From assembly GCA_013995675.1 (NCBI GenBank), contig VWRR01000008.1:434001-498000 (forward strand): a stretch of DNA of 64,000 nt, written 5' to 3'. The translations under genes and the position numbers were made by a program. The stretch is from Cyanidiococcus yangmingshanensis (lineage: Eukaryota > Rhodophyta > Bangiophyceae > Cyanidiales > Cyanidiaceae). Of this stretch, positions 53,300 to 63,665 are shown piece after piece (within the stretch, counting starts at the first letter, position 1; every line of letters starts with the position of its first letter). The notes under the pieces were generated by a model. The model did not search any database and was not told where the DNA came from. It worked only from the letters and a program-made list of their open reading frames with translations.

Positions 53300-56200
53300 G
53301 AGACCAGAAATAACGCACGAAACGGTCCCATAACCAAACTGCAAGGAAATCAAGCCCTAACAAAGAAAATACTTTGAAACGCGCGGACCAGTCTGGGAAC
53401 GGAACTAATTCTATGTACTCGTTGAGCTCTGGCAGTAGTTCGAGACAAGCCACGAACATTAGCGCAGCGCATGAGAGCAGCGAGTAGAGCAACGCTCGAT
53501 TTTTCGTGATTTTCTGCATGAATGGCTCTCCCTTGTAGTTGGCCAAGAACACGGAGACTTGCTGTGTCGTTGAGAGCAAAAATATTATGGTATTAAGCAC
53601 ATTTGGTTTGAATTCTCCCTTCAAATCAATTTGGTAATCATCAGGGAGGTATGATCTTGAGAGCATCGTGCCAATTACCAGTGCGCCCAAGTGGATTGCG
53701 AACTGACCCAGAAGCGATAACAACAGACTAGGTGTGAACATCGAGCGCGGGGGCTGCTGAGGGGCCAGTTTCGGCAGAGGCGTGCTCCGGGAAACGTAGT
53801 AAAAGGCAATTGCAATAAGAATTCCTGTCACAGTCATCTGCCGATCACCGAACTTGACTCCTTCCAAATAAAGCACACTAAGACTGTATGCGGATATGAG
53901 ACAATTCAACGCAAGTATCTGGTACATCTGCAGAGTGGTCACAAGGGTGCATCGACCTTGACGAATGATGTCAACGCAGCTGACTATGCTCGCTCTCTTG
54001 GATGTAAACGGAGATGCTATCGAGGCATCTCCCAGACGCACAACTGGCATTTCCTGATCTATCTCTGAGGAGAGATTAGGCTCCGGTCCGTTAAATCGGT
54101 GTACCTGCTGACGACGATTAGCCCCGGTCCTAGATAAGCTAGTGCCGTCACGTTCAAAGGAAGCGCATGTGTCCTTGTTTCGCAAAATAACGACTCGTTG
54201 CGGGTCTTCCTTCAGTCAGGCTCGTGTCCGAAACATGATCAGAGTTGGTAGACTGCAGGAGCGCAACTCCCACATGAGCCTGTTTGAGTGCCCCAACATC
54301 ATTTGTGCCGTCACCACACATCAAGCAATACAAACCAGCATCTTTCAAGTCTATAATCACGGATTCCTTCTGGGAGGGTATCATTCGAGCGAAAACCTGA
54401 ATGCTCAGAACAAGACTTTTCGAGTTCGGTTCAAACCTTCGGTAGTCATTAAGTATATCACCCGTTATAGCGAGATTGTACTCCGCGCGAAGTGATGGTA
54501 ACTCCTCAGCAACGAAACCCCGTCCACAGTCCAACTTACCCCGCAGAAAATGAGATGGCTTGATCCAGATGAAAGTGCTGCCGCACGAACTCTGAGGCGC
54601 GCGAGAGAGGACAAGTGTCTTCTTGCGGCGAGAGCAGATGCCCGTCTCGAGAGCAACATGCAGAGCAGTCAAAAGCGCATCGCCAGTAATCATCGTCACC
54701 AGATGCTTCGAGTTCCTAAGCATCTTAATTGCTGCGCGAGAGTCAGCTCTCGCAGGACAGCGGAATGAAGCGAATCCCGCAAAATCGAGTTCAGACTCTA
54801 TCGCGTTCCGGTTCAGCCGCCGAGCATCTGATCGAGTGAGTTCTGCAGGTAGTCTTTTCACCGCAAGGGCTATGACGCGCATGCCCTCCATGGCCAGCTT
54901 GCGATACCGCTCATCGTACTCTCCAGGAATTTCCCTTAAACAACTCCTGATAGATTCGGGCGAACCTTTGGCTAACGCGTACCAGGAGGTCTGTTCGATG
55001 GGCTCACCATCGTCAACCTGCACAACAACGCTCATACGCTGAAGCGTAGCATCGAAAGCATGCCGAAGTACAATCTGGACTCGCATACCACGATACTTTC
55101 CACTGCGAGCACTAACGATATCATTTGCACCGAGAGTCCAGCCAATAGCTTGAAAGGAAGCAACCTCCATAGGATCTCCAGAAAGTTCCTGCCCCAGGCC
55201 AACCAGTGAGTGGCATGCAGCCAGAGCTAACGTGGAAGACTGCGAGGCGGCCTCTGCAGGTAGCAATGTGTCTGCGCTTGGATCTTGAATTCCAGAAAAA
55301 TGCAACGTGTCAACAGTTACTGTCCCAGTCTTGTCGAAACAGCAAATATCCAACATTCCTGCCAGCGGAATCCTGAACGGCTCTGTGCAGAAAATCCCCT
55401 CCTTTGCAAGACCAACTAGTGAGCTTTGGACCGCCAGCGAGAGCTGCATAGGCAATTCCGGTGGTATCACAGATGTAATAATTAGCACACAGTGTAGAAG
55501 AAGTTCGTATCGAGAACGCGATGGATCACGTAACCCGTGATTCAGAACATAGGCTGACGCGAGAATTGCGAATATAAGCAAGAACAAGATACAGAAGAAA
55601 CTCTCACGGTTATTAGCGCTTACAGATTGGGTGGAGTACATTATAGTCCGGAGCAACTTCCCCTGAGCAGAGCCAAATCCTGTCCGAAGCACACAGCCTA
55701 CGCAGCCTGAGCCGGACGGGGAATGTATTTTTTCGTCACTATTTCGAGGGATTCTCACATTGAAGGAGCACGGTTCCTCCAAAAAGCACATGAAGCTTGT
55801 CCAAACTTCGCGGTTGAAGTTCCCGATCGCGCTGGTCTGTTTCTTGCATCGAGTCGCAAGCTTCCACGCTAAGAGCCTCTTTCATGAGCGGAACCGACTC
55901 GCCCGTCAAAAGTGCCTCATTCACGACTGCTCTGCCCGATAAGAGAAGAATATCGCACGGCACCGCGACGCCTTCCACGCTCGGGCTTATCGAAACGATA
56001 TCGAGCGGAACCAGTTGATCCGAAAAAACTCTCTGCCATTTGCCGTCTCTCAACGCCAGTACCGGGTAAGGCCGTGTTCGCATGCCGCGGAGCTCCCGGA
56101 GACTCCTCTGACGAGAGCGCACTACCGTTGCTTCGAAACTCAGCATCATCACTAAAGTCATCAATGAGTACTTCCACATCTCGTCGAGGCACCAAAGAAT

Positions 56201-56803
56201 CACACAAAAGAGCTGAAAAGCAAACAGCGGAGCCGTTACCTGCTCTTTGTATAATTCCCAGAAAGATGGCATGGGGATTTGGAGCTTATTTGCCCGGTAT
56301 CTCTCCAACTTCTTCGCCACATCGTCGGAACTAAGGCCTCTGACGGCTTCCCGAACATAAAAGCTCCGAGGTTTTTCATCTGGATAGCGCAATTTCAAGA
56401 AGCATTGTTTCGATTCGTCGAATTCATAGCGGCGGTGCTGAAACTCGAAGAAATAACACCCTCGCAGGCGCTTCAGAGCAACAATCTGTGAACGACCGTG
56501 GTGCGGTCTTGGTACAACGTGAACGTGGGTACAGAGGTTCACATCACTCACTAGGCGATATCCCATAAACGAATCGAAACGTGTGGACCAGAACTGAGCA
56601 AGCCAGCTGAGGAGCTGAAGGCTCAAGGACACACCGAGGCAAAGCAACGTCCAAAACAAGCTCGAAGAGGCGACGAAATGCAAACCAACCACTAAAAAGT
56701 GAACGAACAAGAACGGGAGGACATCAAGACGCCTCCAGAGACTCCTTTTTTGCAGGAGCATGATCTGCGTGATAGCCTTTTCGTTGCACCTCATCGGAGA
56801 CAT
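53277..56803 (-). CDS. SPF1: P5A-type ATPase (ATP13A1/Spf1), two frame changes
   Basis: Starts at ATG 56803. The first frame has the N-terminal domain, LLTGESVPLMKEAL (about residue 300) and HVLFGGTVLLQC. The second has GCVGCVLRTGFGSAQGKLLRTI, the P5A signature IPPELPMQLSLAV, the phosphorylation site CFDKTGTVTVDTL, and the hinge CGDGTNDVGALKQAHVGVALL. The third has LGDASIASPFTSK, DIIRQGRCTLVTTLQM and the last membrane helices with LNCLISAYSLSVLYLEGVKF. Together they form a complete P5A ATPase of about 1170 residues, the ER pump that removes misinserted transmembrane helices. Changes occur at 55739-55763 and 54154-54185, each equal to one extra base. A 52-bp GTGAGA..CAG reading of the first was considered but removes a loop that other P5A proteins have. 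Confidence 0.9.
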
Positions 56804-57360
56804 AAAATCGTTACCAGAAAATTCTTGACGAAGACGAACAACAATCGATTTTCAGACGAAGCGCATCCCTGATTCGCGGCTTCAGCAAAAAAAAACAATT
56901 GGATCTGCATTGTCTTTGTTCATTGGCTGGTGTTTAATGACAAACTGGTCTTCTATTCTTGGCAAGACAGCTCGTTTCTCTGAGTTCTTTCTCGTGCCGT
57001 CTGCCTTCCTGGCTGGAAGTTTAATCTTATGGTCGAAACGGCGTTCGGAAAGGACCGGCGAATCTAGCGCGGACACGGAGAGCACGGGCTGAAGCCACGG
57101 CTTTGGAGGATAGCCGAAACTTTCAGCCGGCGAGAGACAATCAACACTAAACTTGACTTCATGTCACGTATCAGATCCCGCTTGTGGAATTTTGATGGTC
57201 AGAGTTGCGCTTTTAGATATGGACAGAGTGAAAGCTATTGTCAAGGAGCTATGGCCTTTTCATCTTGGATATACTGGTTCGTTTTGAGAGACACTCGGGC
57301 ACCCAGAGCTTTTGACTCTTTGTCTGCTTCCTATGCACAGGAAACCCGTTTGTCTTTCAT
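56804..57360. other. intergenic region
   Basis: 557 bp between the P5A start and the topoisomerase stop, both on the minus strand. A plus-strand frame of 60 codons (56910-57092) has one hydrophobic segment but begins with TTG. Nothing convincing. Confidence 0.45.
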
Positions 57361-59470
57361 TCAGGGAGCGTCCAAAGAAACTTCAGTTAACGGGAAACGA
57401 AAGTCCTCGCTAACACTCATGCTCCATCGAAACTTATCTTGAAGGGCCCTTGGAAAAATCCTTTCAACAGGCACTTCTTGTCTCTTGCACCAAGCGACCG
57501 TTATTCGAGGATCCAAGTAATTGATTTTCGAAGTACTGAGCGATACGGTTGCCAAGGAATCCCTTGTTTTCAAGTCTGCCTGTAAACGCCGTATTTTTTC
57601 TTGAGTCTGCGCGATTGCCCTCAGGATAGACCCTAGACCCATTTCATGGACATGCTTCTCTTTGGGCTTCTTTGCCGCGTCTTCCTTGATCCGTTTTCGC
57701 TCTGTTGGAGGGCAATCAGGGGGGATTTCCACAGGAGGCCTTCGCCATCGTGTCACTTTCGCCCTTTGTTCAGAGGATTTCAACGCCTCTTCTTTCGCTC
57801 TCTTGAGTTCCCCGAGGTAAGCCTGGGCGTCCTCAAGTTGTTCGCGGATTTTCTCCTACCATGACGGTATGGGTCTTAGGCAACGAGCGCTGATGATTGC
57901 ACAGTATTGCGACATTTTTGTTCGCCTCATTGTAGAAAAGCAAACGGCTATGGAAATCAGATCCAGGCGTACTCGTGCCGTTCAAGAGCCTGTCGAGAGT
58001 ATACGAGGCATTGTAGGTTCGAAATACCTTGGCTGATAAGCCAGGCATGAGACTCTTCAAATAATCGTTCAGTTCATCGACTTTGAGTTCATCGAAGATA
58101 TTCTCGAACAGCTTCTTTCCTTTGATGAATTCTCGCATGCGACGAAAAACTCGAGGATCTATGGTGACTTTGTTAAAGTACCGCATCGAATCCTTTCCGA
58201 GAAAATCCAGCTGGACTGTGTTTGGTTCCTGAAGCAGAACATGCTCGACGCGCAGAGAGCAACACCCGACGGTGTCTGCCTCATCATCGCCTTTTTCATT
58301 GCCGACACGCAAGGCCAGCTTATCAATCAAGTACAGCGCGACAGACCTTTGTTGCACGTGCCTATTCGGGGAGTCAAAGTCTTTGATGTACTCCTTACGA
58401 ATCCTTGTTATATGCTTACTAAGCTGCTGAGCTTTCTCGAACTTTTCTTGATCGCTCACCGCCTTGAAATGCGAAGCTGCATTGAGCCAAACATACTTGT
58501 ACTCGTCCGAAATCGGATCCCTCCAACAAGCGAGCCATGTGACCTTCCGATTGTGCACAATCGATCCCCAGTGATGGTCTGGTGTTGGACAAGGGGGAAT
58601 TGGAGCACCAGGACCAAGGTTGAGGGTTACATCTTCCGGCGTAATCCTTCTCTTCACGCGGCCCATGAGAGGGTGGTCACCTCTACCTAGGAACAAACCC
58701 GGAGGCTCTACTCGAAAATTGGCAACTTTCTCCTTACGACCATCAACGATGGCAACGGTGTAGGGAGCTACACGAAGAGCCTCTGACTCACGCAATTCTT
58801 TCCGTTTCGAGGCTGGCATATTCTGCTTCTGCTCTTTCAGGTCATCCAGATATGCCCTTATACGGCTGAAGTCACAATCCTCAAGTCTTAAGATGCGTTC
58901 CCTAAGACTACTGGGTAGAGTTTTCCGAAAGTCTTCAAAAAAATTCTTTCGGAAAGTCGCTTTCGTGACATAATCCGTTCCAAGCTTCGCGGCAAAAAAC
59001 GTGGCCACTTCCTCCGCCTCAGGTGGAAGCGCTATCTCCGAACCGTTATATAATAAAGGACGTCCGTGTGGAACGTATTCTGGCGGAAAAAGAACGCCGT
59101 TGTGCTCCAAGGAATCCCATTTAGTTGTCTCATCTTCAGGGCGAAAACGACGACTCATTTGAAGGTCGTTGCTCCGCGTCGATCGACGCTTTCCTCGTTT
59201 CACTTCACCACGTACTTTCTTTGATTTCAAAGGATTCTTCTTCTTGGAGTCTCTGCACGAGTGTCGAAACCTTTCCTTCTTGATTTCCAAAAGTTGTGCC
59301 AGAGGAAGTTCATCTTCTCTGTCCAAAAGTTGTTCCGGTTCAGGTCGACCCTGTTGTAGTGCGTCAAAACTCTCCACTATTTTCGGTTGCGCGGCTAGTC
59401 TTGAAACGTCTTTCGCATACACTGCGAATAATTCCGCGAGGGGTTTTTCGTCATTTTCGTTTTCAAACAT
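57361..59470 (-). CDS. TOP1: DNA topoisomerase I, type IB, one frame change
   Basis: Likely start is ATG 59470 (MFENENDEKPLAELF); the frame is open to 59719. A charged Lys/Arg-rich N-terminal region of about 130 residues precedes the core: KWDSLEHNGVLFPPEYVPHG, GRGDHPLMGRVKRRI, KYVWLNAASHFK, and the active-site region IDKLALRVGNEKGDDEADTV and FLGKDSMRYFN. The C-terminal coiled-coil linker and the tail with SKINYLDPRITVAWCK, the catalytic tyrosine at 57517-57519, are in another frame. Skipping one G at 57855-57856 (GTA G GAG AAA) joins them perfectly: HTVMV then EKIREQLEDAQAYL. Relaxes supercoils in the nucleus. As written the protein would lack its catalytic tyrosine. Confidence 0.92.
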
Positions 59471-60538
59471 AAAGAGCGCCTCCGCAGCTCCCGAGCGTCT
59501 ACGAAAACACGAGTCAGGTTGAAAGCACCAAGATGTCAGCCAAATCATCAGTGATGGCGGCATCCAGGTGTTCTGATCTCGGTGCGCCATAAGCTTACCG
59601 ATCATGATGCCGGCTGGGCTATCGCGCCAAACCGTGCCCACGGTGGCCACTTGCCACACATACATGCTGTGACCAGTTCGTGATACCGAAAACACAGTAA
59701 ATGTCCATTGTATATGCAAACACTCTCAGGAAAGTTCACGTCGCTCAAATCGGGGCTGCTCTGGTAGCAGCTACAGTCGAAATGTGGTAAACACCAAAAA
59801 AACCAGACATAGAAGATTTCGAGATTAACTCTCGAGAGATCCTGCAGAAGCCAATTTTCTCCTAGAAATAAAACCCAGGTACTAACTGGTCTGTCTTGTG
59901 CTGGTAGAAGCCATGACATGAGGAGGTAACGAGCCGCACAACATTCAGACCTAGAGGGATTGATGCTTGCATACGAAGTTGGGAAAAAACCTAAGTGCAT
60001 TCTAAACCAAAGCTTTCGGCCAAAGAAAAGTTTCCGAAATTGTCAAGTCAGTGTAGCTTGGGAGACTTTAGGAGAAATAATCGTCGATAGCATTGCCGGT
60101 CCAAAAAGCGTGGCCCAATCATCCTTGATTGCGAAGAAACTGAAACTGCATCAAATCAAAGCGCGGCGCGCTCGTGAGAAAATTCGTTTTTGTGTATCAA
60201 ATTAAGTTGTTGCTAAAAGATAAAATTTAGATTGCATATTCATTTTATCTAAGCAACTTATATCCATGGGTTTCTCTCGGGTATTGGTTTTCAAAGAAGG
60301 GCTCTCTGGGCACTTGGCCGCTCAATATAGACACAATAGCACCCGAAGATTAATTTGAGCAGAGTGGAATCTGGCGTTCGTACCTTCGATACTGCTAAGT
60401 CCTATTACTATAACTTTTCAGTGTGCGAACACGTGATCAATTTTGGTCTCCAGAGAGTAAAAGGAGTGAATAAGAAATTCGTCTCTATCGCGGAGACCAT
60501 GCTCCTCCAAAACTTCGTTATGAGTGCTGTGCACTAGC
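59471..60538. other. intergenic region with AT-rich stem-loop
   Basis: From the topoisomerase start to repeat copy B. It contains the imperfect inverted repeat at 60203-60260. A plus-strand frame of 81 codons (59960-60205, Lys/Arg-rich) is not recognised. Confidence 0.45.
60203..60260. repeat. imperfect AT-rich inverted repeat (stem-loop)
   Basis: Arms taagttgttgctaaaagata (start 60203) and attttatctaagcaactta (60242-60260) can pair with a few bulges around a 15-bp loop. It lies 0.3 kb from repeat copy B. It could be a transcription end signal, a small palindromic element or chance in an AT-rich stretch. Confidence 0.5.
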
Positions 60539-61043
60539 TAATGCTCTTTACTCCTCTCTGGGGCCTTTGCGCGTCTCAGAAGCCAGCTTAGACGTTGGAT
60601 CCGCGCGCAAACTTCCAAAAGAACCCCTTCAGATACAGTTTGCTGACAAGAGCAGCATCGATCGTCTCGTTGAGAGGCTCGTGCTGTATACAAAGTGGCC
60701 TCAGCCGTCCAGTAGTACGCCGCAAAATACCCAAAATCGCGGTCGCTTCTTCACGCCAGCCTCTGCACTATCTCCAGCCGAGGGCCGCCACAGGCACGAG
60801 CCCAACCCTCTTTCGAGACGCTTAGCCCTCGGGCAGGGATATGGCCATGGTCAGGTGCTAGCGAGAACTCACAGTACCACGAGTCCGCCTATAGAGTGCG
60901 AAAACTCGCTCACGCAGAGACGCGCTGTGTGCTTTCTGTCGAAGGTAGACATTTTACAGTCGAGAGATATCGTACGCTCTGCGTCGTTTACTGCGATAAT
61001 ATACCATAGTTTTCTCGGTTACGGCCTTCATTGGGAAGATACC
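60539..61043 (+). repeat. inverted repeat copy B, about 505 bp
   Basis: Partner of 51177-51683 in opposite orientation. Identity begins at aatgctct and ends at gggaagatacc. Relative to copy A it lacks one T near 60885 and one C near 60993, which changes the end of the shared open frame. Sequence outside these bounds is unrelated. The copies enclose 8.85 kb with three genes. Confidence 0.95.
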
Positions 61044-61441
61044 AGGTCCTGTGGGTCTCAGCACAGATACTTCAATCTAGTCGAGAGTGAACCGCCATAT
61101 TTACTGCGCTTGATTACAGGTTGGAATATGGCAGGCGAGCCTTAAACCTCGGAATGAGGCGTTTGCGCCTTTATAATCGTGCACCCGCCGCTGCGCGGAT
61201 TAAACGACGCTCGTTTTTGTATCTCCCTAGAGAAAAAGGGATCTCGCGATGCGGCATCAGAATTTCGCGGTCGATACGTGTCCTCGCACTATCCAGATCC
61301 TACGTGGCAGATGCACGTCATCTGACTGCGACTCTCTGACGTCATAATTTACGCAATACTTTGGAGTTCTTTGTGCGTAACTCTAACGCAGAAGGAAGTT
61401 GTGAAGTCTACAGTTTCTGGTTAATTACGCAAATAAGCCCC
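61044..61441. other. intergenic region
   Basis: Between repeat copy B and the secreted-protein gene; nothing recognised. Confidence 0.4.
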
Positions 61442-61915
61442 ATGAAGTTTCAAACACGTTATCTGATTCTGTTTTGTGCTTTGTTCGCAGTCTTGCAGTG
61501 CGTGTGTGCCCTGCCTGCGCCGCGTTATGCAACCTCAGCACTCGTCTATAACTCGCGGAGCGGTTCGAAGCCTGTCACAGTCTATTTCTCATCGTACAGC
61601 TCTTGCTCAGGTCTCTTTTCTAGCTCAGCAAACACCTCGGTGAGTTGCCCACCCGCTAACTCCATGAAGATGTCAGCGAGTGTTCCGACTCGGGTTTCGG
61701 CGACCTTCGGGGATGTGTCAATAAGAGGCTCATCGTCTTCAAGCGTCTGGCCAGTTTCGTCGGTCTATGTAGCAGGAGTAACGATTCGCATCTCTTCTAT
61801 CATGTCAAGCTTCCCAGGTGTCGTCTCTCCTCTGGGCATTGGGATCGGTGCGCCGATCCCGGGCCAACGGGTGATAAAGGTAGTGAGCGGTATCTATATT
61901 TCAATTCCGAGTTGA
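61442..61915 (+). CDS. small secreted Ser-rich protein, unrecognised
   Basis: 157 residues from the ATG at 61442. The start is a textbook signal peptide: MKFQTRYLILFCALFAVL, with likely cleavage after the CVCA stretch. The mature part is rich in Ser, Val and Pro (for example SSYSSCSGLFSSSANTS), with three or four cysteines in its first half and many hydrophobic beta-like stretches, and has no transmembrane segment or GPI-type tail. It could be a cell-wall or extracellular protein. No family recognised; short length makes it uncertain, but the signal peptide makes chance unlikely. Confidence 0.55.
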   Translation: MKFQTRYLILFCALFAVLQCVCALPAPRYATSALVYNSRSGSKPVTVYFSSYSSCSGLFSSSANTSVSCPPANSMKMSASVPTRVSATFGDVSIRGSSSSSVWPVSSVYVAGVTIRISSIMSSFPGVVSPLGIGIGAPIPGQRVIKVVSGIYISIPS

Positions 61916-62600
61916 GGATCTTGGGAACTTGGGATTTATGATAGGCCGCGCGCTGGGCTATCTGGTTAGGGATCGCGGGGGATTATCTCATTCGGGGCGG
62001 AGGGGAATGAGTTCGAAGAATCTGGCTGTGTGGTGTCACAAGCGAGGAAATATGAACAAATGTTTGACCGAAACATGTTTTCGGTTCACGGGCCAGAAAG
62101 GAAAGAAACCTTTGTTGGAAAGTTTTGAACACTGGAGCACGAGGAATGCATTTAAGTCTGGACGATTTCCAGCGATGTCGTACCGGCTTGACACGAAAAG
62201 GATTGTAAACAGAACGTAGTTTGACCTTAGATTGCCTATGGAACGCCAAGCAAAAGAAAAGTGTTCCTCCCTTCCGTGAAGAGGTAGGGAGCCTCTGAAT
62301 CAATGCATTAGCCCTCAAGCATCCAGAATTTTTTTATTTAAAGCGCCCTGGTCCTTTGTTACAAAATGGATTTTCTTCGCGCAATATGTGGAGCTTTCGT
62401 GGACCAGGCGCCGAATGTGAAATTCATCGAAAAAGCTTCAAAGCTTCAAAGCTTCAAGCAAATCTAACGTTTTCCCGGCGCCTAGCAGCCAGTAAAACGG
62501 TACTCACTGTTCTCGGTAGAGTCTCAAAATCACATTCTTTCGCCAGGTTTGTCGGCTTGCGGGTGAAAGAGACTATCTAAGATGTTGCTTGCCTTAAGAG
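61916..62600. other. intergenic region
   Basis: Between two plus-strand genes. Holds a short octamer repeat at 62433-62456. No gene recognised. Confidence 0.4.
62433..62456. repeat. octamer aagcttca repeated three times
   Basis: Three perfect head-to-tail copies of aagcttca, about 145 bp upstream of the NDUFAF5 start. Probably a small slippage repeat in the promoter region. Confidence 0.8.
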
Positions 62601-63665
62601 ATGCTCAATCTGCGGAGATTCTACACCTTTGAGCCAAGGAGGCTCGAAAAGATTCGAAAAAGTATAGTTCCGTTTCCGCAATTTCGGAAACCTTCTGATC
62701 CCATCACGCCCTTTACTCAACTGTTTTCTCGGAGTGCGAGCCGCTCGCCATTGATCTTCGACCGAGGTCTTAAGCGCTTACAAAGAGAGAGAGCCTCCAA
62801 GAGCGCTAGTTTTTCTGCATATGAGTATCTTCGTCAAGAGATAGCTGATCGACTGAGCGAGAGATTGCTGGACTTTCGCCGCTCTTTTCGTCGAGCACTG
62901 GATGTCGGTGCCGGTGCCTCTAATATTCGACGTGCGCTCGTTCGAAACAAGCTTGGTTTCGGCCTGGAACTACTTTTTGAAATAGAACTGTCGCAAGCTA
63001 TGCTTGAATATGGTTCAAGGCGTTTGCCCCTCGCGGAAACCCCGTTCCGCACGCTACAAGTTGTGGCAGATGAAGAGAATTTTCTTCCACAATTAGAACT
63101 ATCTGGCGCTCTCAGCGGAGGCCTTTTTGATCTAGCCATATCCTGCATGTCATTGCATTGGGTGAATGATTTGCCTGGAACGCTTGCTCAAATACGAGCT
63201 GCGCTAGAACCTGGAGGCGTATTCTTGGGTGCGATGCTTGGTGGAGAGACGTTGCACGAACTACGGGTCTCGTTGCAGCTTGCTGAAGAGACTATTCTTG
63301 GCGGGGTGGGTGCTCACGTGAGCCCTATGATAGAGTTTCGAGACGCCGCCGGCCTCTTGTCGCAGAGCGGATTCACACTGATAACGATTGACATTGATAC
63401 GATTCTTGTACCGTACCCTGACATGGTTACACTCATGCGACATCTGCAGGGCATGGCGGAGAACAATGCGTTGTCCAGACGTCGTCCATGGTTAAGTCGT
63501 CAAGTTCTAGAGCACGCTGCGGAGATATATCGTGACCAATTCCAACTGTCCAAGTCCCAAATGAAAAGCACTCTGGCATCCTCGAACGAACCGCTCCCGG
63601 AGAACGGAGAGGATTGGATTGGAGCCACTTTCCAAGTCGTCTACATGGTTGGGTGGACACCTTGA
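62601..63665 (+). CDS. NDUFAF5: NDUFAF5-like complex I assembly methyltransferase/hydroxylase
   Basis: 354 residues from ATG 62601. The first 40 residues are basic with no acidic residues at the very start (MLNLRRFYTFEPRR), a mitochondrial presequence. Family features follow in order: FDRGLKRLQRERAS, YEYLRQEIADRLSERL, the SAM-binding motif ALDVGAGASNIRR near residue 98, DLAISCMSLHWVNDLPGTL, the GGVFLGAMLGGETLHELR segment, and the end with GATFQVVYMVGWTP. NDUFAF5 has a methyltransferase fold and hydroxylates an arginine of the complex I subunit NDUFS7 in the mitochondrial matrix. Length and motif order are normal. Confidence 0.93.
   Translation: MLNLRRFYTFEPRRLEKIRKSIVPFPQFRKPSDPITPFTQLFSRSASRSPLIFDRGLKRLQRERASKSASFSAYEYLRQEIADRLSERLLDFRRSFRRALDVGAGASNIRRALVRNKLGFGLELLFEIELSQAMLEYGSRRLPLAETPFRTLQVVADEENFLPQLELSGALSGGLFDLAISCMSLHWVNDLPGTLAQIRAALEPGGVFLGAMLGGETLHELRVSLQLAEETILGGVGAHVSPMIEFRDAAGLLSQSGFTLITIDIDTILVPYPDMVTLMRHLQGMAENNALSRRRPWLSRQVLEHAAEIYRDQFQLSKSQMKSTLASSNEPLPENGEDWIGATFQVVYMVGWTP

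Noticed and set aside
55707-55758. 52-bp GTGAGA..CAG intron in the P5A ATPase gene that would also restore the frame
   Set aside because: It would delete a loop (ending SPSGSG) that resembles the corresponding loop of other P5A ATPases, so a single extra base fits better.
51177-61043. Inverted repeats as the ends of one large transposon
   Set aside because: The enclosed genes are ordinary host genes and there are no transposase, terminal motifs or target-site duplications.
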